Origin: Phycisphaerae bacterium
GTDB taxonomy: Bacteria > Planctomycetota > Phycisphaerae > Phycisphaerales > UBA1924
Length of the DNA: 8,241 bases
Reading direction: 5' to 3'
NCBI GenBank assembly: GCA_016794945.1
Contig: JAEUIX010000209.1
Span: forward strand, 1 to 8,241
The notes beneath the pieces are model-generated. The model was not told the origin of the DNA, did not search any database, and saw only the letters and a list, made by a program, of their open reading frames with translations. The number at the start of each line of letters is the position of its first letter. Position 1 is the stretch's first letter. This document shows positions 1 through 5,650 of the stretch, in pieces. A program made the translations under genes and the position numbers.

Positions 1-834
1 CTGGCCGGCGTCCAGCGCCGACAGCACCTTCAGAAACAGCTCGCGCTTCTGCGCCTCGGTCGGGCTCATGCCCGCCTTTTCCGCGAACTCGGCGCACCAC
101 GCGCGGATCCGCGTCGCCTGTTCGGGCCGCAGCTTCACCACCTCATCGATCTTCTGGTACAGCAGCTCGCCCGAGTACACGCTGCGGTAGAACGCCCGCT
201 CGATCTCCTTGCCGAAGGCCCGGAGCCGCTCGTCGATCACGATGCCCAGGCGCGCCGGCGGCCGGCGCTTGCCCGCCCCGTCGGTCTCGGCCTGCGATGG
301 GTCGGCCTGCCGCTCGTCCACCAGCGCGTCGAAGTACTCCCGGATCAGCCCCTTGAACTCCGCCACGCGCTCCGCCGGGAGCGCCGCCGCGAACTGCTGC
401 TCGAGCGTCCCGGCCGTCCGCAGGTCGCGCAGCTTCTCGAACGCCTCGCCCAGCAGCAGCAGCGTGTCCTTCGTGTCGCCCGCCGCCGTCGCCTGCCCCA
501 GCTTCGTCAGCAGGTCCACGTTCCGCGCCACGAACTCGTCCAGCACCCGCGCCCGTCGAGACATGATCTGCTCGATCCGCTCGCGCACCGCTTCATCCAG
601 CGCCAGCAGCGCCGCCGCGGCTTCTTCGGGCGTGCGCTCCAGCCGGACCACCTTGCCGTTGAAGTCGCGCTGCACCAGCGTCGGCCTGACCGCCGCCGGG
701 GCCGCCGGCGTCGCCGTTGGTCCCTGCAGCGGCGCGGGGGCGGGAGGCTCTGCTCCGTGCGCCAGGCCCGCGGTCAGGGGCGCGGCGATCACCAGCAGCA
801 TCATCCGTCGATTGCGGGCGTTGGGGTTCACCAT
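1..834 (-). CDS. Secreted helix-rich protein of unknown function (3' end outside window)
   Basis: An uninterrupted minus-strand frame of 278 codons runs from ATG at 834 to the window edge without a stop, so the C-terminus is missing. Residues 1-28 look like a Sec signal peptide: basic MVNPNARNRR, hydrophobic MMLLVIAAPLTAGLA, and likely cleavage after HGA. A Pro/Ala-rich spacer follows (about 29-52). The rest is charged and predicted mainly helical, with segments such as EEAAAALLALDEAVRERIEQI (in the range 70-90) and two tyrosine/arginine-rich helices near 200-225. There is no lipobox cysteine and no second membrane segment, so a periplasmic location is inferred. I do not recognise a family. 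The composition loosely resembles helical periplasmic proteins of the Spy/CpxP kind, but no diagnostic motif is visible. The start is supported by the signal peptide directly after it; no strong Shine-Dalgarno is present. It lies 85 bases downstream of the phosphoesterase gene and may share its transcript. Confidence 0.8.
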   Translation of the reverse strand, partial: MVNPNARNRRMMLLVIAAPLTAGLAHGAEPPAPAPLQGPTATPAAPAAVRPTLVQRDFNGKVVRLERTPEEAAAALLALDEAVRERIEQIMSRRARVLDEFVARNVDLLTKLGQATAAGDTKDTLLLLGEAFEKLRDLRTAGTLEQQFAAALPAERVAEFKGLIREYFDALVDERQADPSQAETDGAGKRRPPARLGIVIDERLRAFGKEIERAFYRSVYSGELLYQKIDEVVKLRPEQATRIRAWCAEFAEKAGMSPTEAQKRELFLKVLSALDAGQ

Positions 835-919
835 GGCGGGCCTCGGTATTGCAGGGCCGGGCACAACGCACCGGCCTTCAACTTGTTTCGGACGGAGCCC
901 CGCCGCGTTGCAGCCGGCG

Positions 920-1846
920 TCACCAGGCAAGCACTTGATTCACCGTCTGGGGCGAGCCGCCGGGCGGCTCGGGCGGCAGGGGGCCCCGCCGCAGGGTGTA
1001 GAGCGGGATCTGTCTGGGGCAGTTGATCCGCAGGCCGGGGACCCACGATTCGCCCACCCCGCGGGAGACGCAGCAGAGCGACCGGCCCAGCCGCAGGCAG
1101 CCGGTGGCCAGGTGGGGCGGGATGTCGCTCGAAGTGTGGGGGGCCAGCCGGGCGTGCAGGCGGATCTGCCCTCCGTGGGTGTGCCCCGCGAGCATCAGGG
1201 GGAGATTGATCTCGGCGCACGGCAGCAGCGCGGTGGGCATGTGCACGAGCGTCAGCGGGAAGTCCCCGTCGGCCAGCAGCCCGCCGGCCCGCAGGGCGAA
1301 CGCGTCGGCCTCGGTCATCGAAAGCACGGCGCTCACCGGGTCCTCCGGCCAGTCGAGCCCGATCAGCCGCAGCGGCAGCGGCTCGGCCCCGTCCGGATCG
1401 GCCAGCGGCTTGGTCGGCGTCGGTGAGAGCCAGCGAATGCCCGCAAGGGCCCGCGCGGCCCGGCGCATGGCTGGGGTGTCGTGATTGCCGAAACAGCCGA
1501 AGCACCCCAGGCGTGCCCGGCACGCGGCGATCATGTCGGCCAGGCCGATCAGGGCGCCCGGCTCCTGCCCTTGCTGGTCGACGTAGTCTCCGGTGAAGCA
1601 GGCCAGGTCAACGGGCGTCGCCTCGATGGCCGCCAGGATCCGGTCCCATCGGCCGGTGCGGCGGCGGGCCCGGCGGATGTGGACGTCGGAGATGTGCAGC
1701 ACCCGCAGCCCGTCGAGCCGCTCGGGCAGGTCAGGGTGCGGGATGTCGAAGGCCTCGATCGGGGCCGGCGGCCGGGCCGACCGGCGGCGAAGGGTCGCCG
1801 GGTCGGGCGGGGCGGCGGGCGGGGAGGAGGGGGCAGGGGGCGGCAT
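920..1846 (-). CDS. Calcineurin-like metallophosphoesterase (YkuE/YaeI-like)
   Basis: This 308-residue protein carries the full metal-binding motif series of the calcineurin-like phosphoesterase superfamily: HISDVH (D54, H56), GDYVD (D87), GNHD (N121, H122), a lone histidine in LVHMP (H202) and GHTHGGQ (221-227, H222 and H224). These residues normally hold two divalent metals for phosphoester or pyrophosphate hydrolysis. The GHTHGGQ ending and the PDLPERLDGLRVLHISDVH-type entry resemble the YkuE/YaeI/LpxG group (COG1408), whose characterised members act on lipid-linked or nucleotide-diphosphate-lipid substrates. The substrate here cannot be told from sequence. Unlike many relatives it has no N-terminal membrane helix or Tat signal; residues 1-32 are a Pro/Ala-rich tail, so the enzyme is probably cytoplasmic. 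The start is the most upstream ATG. A shorter start is possible because the conserved core begins only near residue 30. Confidence 0.93.
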   Translation of the reverse strand: MPPPAPSSPPAAPPDPATLRRRSARPPAPIEAFDIPHPDLPERLDGLRVLHISDVHIRRARRRTGRWDRILAAIEATPVDLACFTGDYVDQQGQEPGALIGLADMIAACRARLGCFGCFGNHDTPAMRRAARALAGIRWLSPTPTKPLADPDGAEPLPLRLIGLDWPEDPVSAVLSMTEADAFALRAGGLLADGDFPLTLVHMPTALLPCAEINLPLMLAGHTHGGQIRLHARLAPHTSSDIPPHLATGCLRLGRSLCCVSRGVGESWVPGLRINCPRQIPLYTLRRGPLPPEPPGGSPQTVNQVLAW

Positions 1847-1901
1847 GGCTGCAAGTTCGGTAGTATCCTCACTTTACGAGACGGCACGCCGCCGGGATGG
1901 T

Positions 1902-1930
1902 CCGGCGGTCCTCGGCGGCCCAACCGCCGG
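1902..1930 (+). other. Inverted repeat in the leader of the HTH-membrane protein gene
   Basis: CCGGCGGT (1902-1909) and ACCGCCGG (1923-1930) are exact reverse complements around a 13-base loop. An alternative inner pairing, CGGCGG (1913-1918) with CCGCCG (1924-1929), uses the same right arm. It lies in the 148-base gap between two divergent genes, upstream of the ATG at 1995. In GC-rich DNA such repeats arise by chance, so a function is only a possibility. Confidence 0.3.
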
Positions 1931-1994
1931 TCCCGGCTCGTCGAAACGACCCCAGCCCCGACCCTCTGGCGGGACGACAGACGGAGATCGACGC

Positions 1995-2819
1995 ATGGCC
2001 AAGATGTTCTACACGCTCGAAGAGGCGGCCGCCAAGCTGGGCAAGTCGCCGCAGGAAGTCCGCGACATGGCCTCCAGCGGCCAGCTGCAGGAGTTCCGCG
2101 ACCGCGACAAGCTCGTCTTCAAGCGCGAGCAGGTAGACCTGCTTTCGGGCACCGAGCAGGGCGACGATGTGATCCCGCTGGCCGATTCCGGCGAGGCCGT
2201 CGCCCTGGCGGACGACCGTTCGGGCTCGGGCAGCGGTTCGGGCGGCGGCGCTCCGACGGGCGACACCGGCACCAAGGAGCGTTCGGGCATTTCCATCTTC
2301 GAGGGCGATGAGGGCGAGAGCGATCCCTCGGCCCAGACGCAGGTCACCGCCTCGATCGGCGGCGTGGCCCCCGACCCCGGCGCCAGCGGCTCGGGCCTGC
2401 TCGACCTCACGCGCGAGGCCGAGGGCAGCAAGCTCGGCGCCCAGTTGCTCGACGATGTCTACAGCGGCGGCGAACAGGGCGGCGGGGCGCCGGCCCCCGG
2501 CGACAGCGGCGAGAGCGGCGCGCTGTTCGAGAGCGCGGGCGTCGCTTCCGACGTCGGCGGCGCCGCGGCGCCCTCGATGATGATGGTCGCCGCCGAGCCC
2601 TACGACGGCACTTGGAGCGGCATCGCCGGCGGCCTGGCGCTGGGCATGGTCCTGGTGCTCGGCGTGCTGGGCGTCATCGTCCTCTCCGGCCTGGTCGGCT
2701 GGAGCGGCATGCCCCTGACCAAGATGTTCGCCGAGAACTTCTGGATGTACGTCGGCATCCTCGGCGGCGCCGTGGCCGTCTTCGGCGTCGTCGGCATGGT
2801 GCTCGGCAAGAAGTCCTGA
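1995..2819 (+). CDS. Membrane-anchored helix-turn-helix protein
   Basis: The product is 274 residues. Residues 4-52 (FYTLEEAAAKLGKSPQEV, then a GQLQEFRDRDKLVFK-like wing) read as an excisionase/MerR-like HTH of the HTH_17 type. A long low-complexity acidic, Gly/Ser-rich linker follows (about 53-205), holding islands that look conserved, such as SGISIFEGDE (98-107), DPSAQTQVTAS (110-120) and GSGLLDLTREAEGSKLGAQLL (in 132-152). Two hydrophobic segments at about 209-235 and 250-270, with a short hydrophilic stretch between them and a KKS end, should form a membrane hairpin. From memory, proteins of this layout occur across planctomycetes without a known role. I infer a membrane-tethered DNA- or protein-binding factor. 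The start is chosen because GGAG (1983-1986) sits 8 bases upstream and the HTH begins at once; the frame is open further upstream but lacks sense there. An intrinsic terminator follows at 2849. Confidence 0.9.
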   Translation: MAKMFYTLEEAAAKLGKSPQEVRDMASSGQLQEFRDRDKLVFKREQVDLLSGTEQGDDVIPLADSGEAVALADDRSGSGSGSGGGAPTGDTGTKERSGISIFEGDEGESDPSAQTQVTASIGGVAPDPGASGSGLLDLTREAEGSKLGAQLLDDVYSGGEQGGGAPAPGDSGESGALFESAGVASDVGGAAAPSMMMVAAEPYDGTWSGIAGGLALGMVLVLGVLGVIVLSGLVGWSGMPLTKMFAENFWMYVGILGGAVAVFGVVGMVLGKKS

Positions 2820-2848
2820 CCTTCGGGAATCTCGCGACGATCAACGTC

Positions 2849-2875
2849 CAGGCCCGGGTCCTCCCGGGCCTGTTT
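2849..2875 (+). terminator. Rho-independent terminator of the HTH-membrane protein gene
   Basis: CAGGCCCGGG (2849-2858) and CCCGGGCCTG (2863-2872) form a perfect 10-base-pair stem around the loop TCCT, followed by TTT. It begins 29 bases after the plus-strand stop codon. The T run overlaps the stop codon of the converging minus-strand gene. That gene reads into the same stem but has no T run after it on its own strand, so its termination here would be weaker. Confidence 0.8.
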
Positions 2876-3354
2876 CATGCGCCCGCGTCCGCCGTCGCGC
2901 CGGCGTGCAGCCTGGGCCGGTCCGCCCGCCCGCCCGGGATGTTCAGCCTCGCCAGCCACTGCGTCGCGCCGTACAGCAGCCGCGCCGGCCCGTGCGCCGG
3001 TGCGTCCACCACCGCCGACAGGTGCCCGGGGATGATCACGTGCGTGTGGCCTTCCCGGTCGCCGGCGATCGTCGCCGCCGTTCGCTCCACCAGCGTCACG
3101 CGCCCCGCCCCCAACGACAGTTCCGCCGTCGCCGCCGCGGACCCCGATGCGCTGAACTCCACCGTCCAGGTCAGGAGCGCCGGTTCGTCGGGTCCGACCT
3201 CCGCGGCGTGCTGCGCCAAGGCCGTGCCCGCCAGGGCCGCGGCGGAGACGGGCCATTCGATCCGCCACGCGGTGCGCGCGGCGCGGGCCGACGGCGCGCC
3301 CTGGGCATCGGCCGATGCCGGAGCCGCGGGACGGCAGTGGAGCGCGGGCGTCAT
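2875..3354 (-). CDS. Hypothetical 159-residue protein coupled to the GbsR-type regulator
   Basis: The ATG at 3354 follows the regulator's TGA by only two bases (TGA-CC-ATG), so the two genes are almost certainly one transcript with coupled translation. The product starts with an Ala/Pro-rich tail (residues 1-27). It continues into a stretch that alternates hydrophobic and polar residues and looks beta-rich: LLTWTVEFSAS (60-70), TAELSLGAGRVTLVERTAATI (in 76-97), THVIIPGHLSAVVD (104-117) and ARLLYGATQWLARLNIP (124-140). There is no clear signal peptide, membrane helix or catalytic motif. Histidines at 103, 105 and 111 cluster in a GHTHVIIPGH segment, which could bind metal but proves nothing. 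I do not recognise the family. The context suggests a ligand- or envelope-related partner of the regulator. Confidence 0.72.
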   Translation of the reverse strand: MTPALHCRPAAPASADAQGAPSARAARTAWRIEWPVSAAALAGTALAQHAAEVGPDEPALLTWTVEFSASGSAAATAELSLGAGRVTLVERTAATIAGDREGHTHVIIPGHLSAVVDAPAHGPARLLYGATQWLARLNIPGGRADRPRLHAGATADAGA

Positions 3355-3356
3355 GG

Positions 3357-3914
3357 TCAGGTCTCGCGGATGAGCGCCTGGGCGGTGGTGCGCAGTTCGT
3401 CGGTGGGCAGTTCGCTCAGCCGTTCGCCCATCTGGTCGAAGGTCCGTAACAGTTCGATCATCGCGTCGAGCCGGGCGTGGTGGCTGGCGATGGCCTCGGG
3501 CTCCGGCCGGCCGCCCGGTCCGGCGCCGGGCCCGGTCATGTCGCGGATCTCGCACAGCGACGCCAGCGCGGGGTGGATCTCGCGCTTCACCCGCTGGCGC
3601 ACCACCGCCTGCAGCAGCGACCAGACGTCCTGCTCGGCCTGGTAGTACTCCTTGCGGTCGCCGCGCTTGTGCACCCGCGTCACGATCCCCCAGTCCACCA
3701 GCGCCCGCAGCGACATGCTGGCGTTCCCGCGGCTGATCTCCAGCCGCTCCATCGCGTCGTCGGTGCACAGCGGCTCGCCTGTGATGTACAGCAGCGCGTG
3801 CACCTCGGCCATGGTGCGGCTGATGCCCCAGGTCGAGCCCATCTGCCCCCAGGCTGCGATGAAGCGGTCCTGGGCCTCGGCCAGTGCGTCGGGAACCGGG
3901 CGTCGTGTGGCCAT
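3357..3914 (-). CDS. GbsR/MarR-family transcriptional regulator
   Basis: The product is 185 residues. Residues 14-94 match the winged helix of the GbsR branch of MarR-like regulators (COG1510): FIAAWGQMGSTWGISRTMAEV, then LLYITGEPLCTDDAMERL, the recognition helix SRGNASMSLRALVDWG (61-76), and a wing ending in GDRKEYYQAE (85-94). C-terminal helices (95-185), interrupted by a Gly/Pro-rich loop at about 128-139, would form the dimer interface. Family members bind palindromes as dimers and often control osmoprotectant (glycine betaine/choline) genes, but no such gene is visible here. The ATG at 3914 was preferred to a TTG two codons upstream; neither has a good Shine-Dalgarno. A perfect palindrome lies 39 bases upstream, which suggests autoregulation. 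The gene is divergent from a lipoprotein gene and coupled to an unknown gene downstream. Confidence 0.92.
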   Translation of the reverse strand: MATRRPVPDALAEAQDRFIAAWGQMGSTWGISRTMAEVHALLYITGEPLCTDDAMERLEISRGNASMSLRALVDWGIVTRVHKRGDRKEYYQAEQDVWSLLQAVVRQRVKREIHPALASLCEIRDMTGPGAGPGGRPEPEAIASHHARLDAMIELLRTFDQMGERLSELPTDELRTTAQALIRET

Positions 3915-3952
3915 GCCCAAGGCTATCCGGCGACCGCGTGAACGTCACATGA

Positions 3953-3972
3953 ATTTCAGAAATGTCTGAAAT
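3953..3972. promoter_or_regulatory. Perfect 20-base palindrome, likely operator of the GbsR-type regulator
   Basis: The half-sites ATTTCAGA (3953-3960) and TCTGAAAT (3965-3972) are exact reverse complements with the 4-base spacer AATG. The size suits a MarR/GbsR dimer. It sits 39 bases upstream of the regulator's ATG, in a pocket clearly more AT-rich than the surrounding coding DNA. Binding by the adjacent regulator is inferred. Confidence 0.6.
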
Positions 3973-4041
3973 CCCCATACCCCAATCAGGGTGATTTCTG
4001 TTCGACCTCCCGAATCACGAACCCAGAGTGGACAGCTAAAG

Positions 4042-4059
4042 TATATTAGTAAACACTAA
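4042..4059 (+). promoter_or_regulatory. -10-like box overlapped by a second inverted repeat (lipoprotein promoter)
   Basis: TATATT (4042-4047) resembles a sigma-70 -10 element 40 bases before the lipoprotein ATG; no convincing -35 is seen at the usual distance. TTAGT (4046-4050) and ACTAA (4055-4059) form an inverted repeat around AAAC, giving a TTAG-N6-CTAA layout similar to SlyA/MarR-type sites. A regulator bound here would cover the -10 region. The sequence is unlike the palindrome at 3953, so the same protein need not bind both. Confidence 0.4.
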
Positions 4060-4087
4060 CTTGCTGCTCCGGCAGCGGGAGGCACGC

Positions 4088-4618
4088 ATGGATCGTCGGA
4101 TCACCATCGTCGGTACGGGTTGGTCGGTGGGTGTGGTGGCGCTGGTCATCGGGGCGGGGACGCTGGCCGGGTGCAGCGACCAGCCCCGGCCGCAGTCGGC
4201 CATCACGGAGCGCCCGGCGGACCAGGCCGCGGGCCAGATCGACCGCGAAGCGCTGATCATCGCCTACTACCGCAGCGAGCGGTTCGCCAAGCAGATCGAC
4301 GCGCTGCGCGTCCGCCGCAACGCGGCCCGTGCGGCGGGCGACGAGGCGGCGGTGGCGGAGTGCGATCGGCAGGGCCTGGCGCTGCAGGAGCGGGCGCACC
4401 AGCAGCTGTGGGGCGGCCAGAGCGAGAAGCCCATCACCGACGACATCCAGGACATCCTGGGCGCGATCGCGGACCGGCGGCACCTGCGGAGGATCGAGGT
4501 GGTGGACAAGCCCAAGACCACCAGCGACGGTTCGCTGATCGACATCACCCCTGACGTGCTGGCGGCGCTGCCGGCCGATCCGCGTCACCCGGCGACCCCT
4601 ACGCCAAGAGGTCGGTGA
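4088..4618 (+). CDS. Predicted lipoprotein of unknown function
   Basis: The product is 176 residues. It opens with a basic start (MDRR), a hydrophobic stretch (about 5-25) and the lipobox LAGC, with C29 as the expected lipidated cysteine, so it should be exported and anchored in a membrane. The mature part has a short Pro/Gln-rich linker. A charged helical region follows (about 51-106, including REALIIAYYRSERFAKQID and ERAHQQLWGG), and then a C-terminal part with DDIQDILGAIADRRHLRRIEV (in 117-137). I know no family for it. The ATG is supported by GGGAGG (4077-4082), 5 bases upstream; an in-frame TTG at 4061 would add nine residues before the signal peptide and is less likely. It is divergent from the GbsR-type regulator and probably under its control. 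Its last 20 bases overlap the end of the converging prenyltransferase gene. Confidence 0.87.
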   Translation: MDRRITIVGTGWSVGVVALVIGAGTLAGCSDQPRPQSAITERPADQAAGQIDREALIIAYYRSERFAKQIDALRVRRNAARAAGDEAAVAECDRQGLALQERAHQQLWGGQSEKPITDDIQDILGAIADRRHLRRIEVVDKPKTTSDGSLIDITPDVLAALPADPRHPATPTPRGR

Positions 4619-5549
4619 CGCCGGCAGCGCCGACCAGGCACGACACCACGCCGTTGAGGGTGAAGAACGCCAGCGGCAGCCCCGCCAGGCCGCGACGCTC
4701 GAGCACCGCGTGCTCGACGGCCAGCAGGGCGGAGGCCAGCACGGCGCCGGCCAGGAACAGCGTGCCGAAGCGCGGCTCGAGCCGCCAGGCGGCCAGCAGC
4801 GCCAGGGCCGCGCCGGCGTGGAGCACCCGGCTGAGCGTTGCGGCGCCTCGTGCGCCGAGCCGCGCGGGGATGCTGCGCAGCCCCTGGGCGCGGTCGAACG
4901 CCTCGTCCTGCAGGGCGTACACGATGTCGAAACCCGCGACCCACAGCAGCACCATCGCGCTGAGCGCCAGCAGCGCCGGCGTGTCGGCCAGCGCGTGCGG
5001 GCGCACGGCCAGCGCCGCGGCCAGGGGGCTGATGGCCAGCGCCGAGCCCAGCAGCACGTGGCACAGCGCCGTGAAACGCTTGGCGAAGGAGTAGAGCGCC
5101 AGCCACCCCAGCACCGGCAGGGCCAGCGCGACGGGCCATGGGTTGGCGAAGCACAGCAGGAACAGCCAGCACGCCGCGACGAACCCGGCGGCGCACGCGC
5201 CCGCGAACACGGCGGCGGCGCCGGCGGGCAGGCGGCCGCTGGCGACGGCGCGCCCGGCGGTGCGCGGGTTGGCGGCGTCGAACCGCGCGTCGGCCAGCCG
5301 GTTCACCAGCATCGCCCAGGTGCGGGCCAGCACCATGCACGCGACCACCAGGGCCAGCTGACCGCCGAACCGTCCCCAGCCCGCGCCGCGGTCGAACGCC
5401 ATGAAGGCCCCGAGCACGGCGAACGGCAGCGCGAACACCGAGTGCGAGATCTTGATGTCCCCCGCGGCCAGGGCCAGCGCAGCGCCGAGCGAGGGGCGCT
5501 GTCGCGGCGCGTCCGCGGGGGCTGCGGCGTGTGCCTGGGCCGACGGCAT
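4599..5549 (-). CDS. mqnP: UbiA-family polyprenyltransferase, MqnP-like (futalosine menaquinone pathway)
   Basis: The protein is 316 residues with about eight or nine hydrophobic segments, the layout of UbiA-type membrane prenyltransferases. The first Asp-rich motif reads NRLADARFD (83-91), followed by NPRTAGR (94-100). The second reads DIVYALQDEAFDR (208-220), followed by SIPARLG (226-232). These aspartates bind Mg2+ and the polyprenyl diphosphate. The NPRTA-R and GFDI-YA-QD--FDR--GL-SIPAR signatures are typical of MqnP, which prenylates the aromatic precursor in the futalosine route to menaquinone, rather than of classical UbiA acting on 4-hydroxybenzoate. The family call is secure and the pathway call is from motif likeness. 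No other mqn gene is in the window. Residues 1-20 are an Ala-rich cytoplasmic tail. The ATG at 5549 has no strong Shine-Dalgarno. The 3' end overlaps the converging lipoprotein gene by 20 bases. Confidence 0.9.
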   Translation of the reverse strand: MPSAQAHAAAPADAPRQRPSLGAALALAAGDIKISHSVFALPFAVLGAFMAFDRGAGWGRFGGQLALVVACMVLARTWAMLVNRLADARFDAANPRTAGRAVASGRLPAGAAAVFAGACAAGFVAACWLFLLCFANPWPVALALPVLGWLALYSFAKRFTALCHVLLGSALAISPLAAALAVRPHALADTPALLALSAMVLLWVAGFDIVYALQDEAFDRAQGLRSIPARLGARGAATLSRVLHAGAALALLAAWRLEPRFGTLFLAGAVLASALLAVEHAVLERRGLAGLPLAFFTLNGVVSCLVGAAGVTDLLA

Positions 5550-5590
5550 GGGGCGAGTTTACGCGCCGCGAGGCCCGCGCCCAATGAACA

Positions 5591-5621
5591 GGCGGGGCGG
5601 CTCAACGCGAGCCGCCCCGCC
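5591..5621 (-). terminator. Hairpin terminator after the PEP-CTERM-like gene
   Basis: GGCGGGGCGGCTC (5591-5603) and GAGCCGCCCCGCC (5609-5621) form a perfect 13-base-pair stem with a 5-base loop. It lies 30 bases past the stop of the minus-strand gene at 5651. On the minus strand it is followed by TGTTCATT, a weak T-rich tail. It separates this gene from the prenyltransferase gene. Confidence 0.72.
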
Positions 5622-5624
5622 CAC

Positions 5625-5635
5625 AGGAAGGAAGG
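5625..5635 (-). promoter_or_regulatory. 3'-UTR element complementary to the gene's own Shine-Dalgarno
   Basis: Read on the minus strand, the 3' untranslated region of the PEP-CTERM-like gene contains CCTTCCTTCCT, 15 bases after the stop codon. It is the exact reverse complement of AGGAAGGAAGG in the same gene's ribosome-binding region (6529-6539). The match is seen directly; a regulatory role is inferred. Confidence 0.4.
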
Positions 5636-5650
5636 TCGTTTGCGATCGCG

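Noticed and set aside
849..873. Possible hairpin between the phosphoesterase and secreted protein genes
   Set aside because: Only about six GC pairs with a 10-base loop and no T run; it is too weak to call a terminator.
209..1426. Long plus-strand open frame antisense to the secreted protein and phosphoesterase genes
   Set aside because: Its translation is Ser/Arg/Ala-rich low-complexity text with no domain, while the minus strand has a signal peptide protein and all phosphoesterase motifs. High GC content leaves antisense frames open.
1593..1994. N-terminal extension of the HTH-membrane protein
   Set aside because: The frame is open upstream but overlaps the divergent phosphoesterase gene and reads as Arg-rich noise; the ATG at 1995 has a well-placed GGAG and is followed directly by the HTH.
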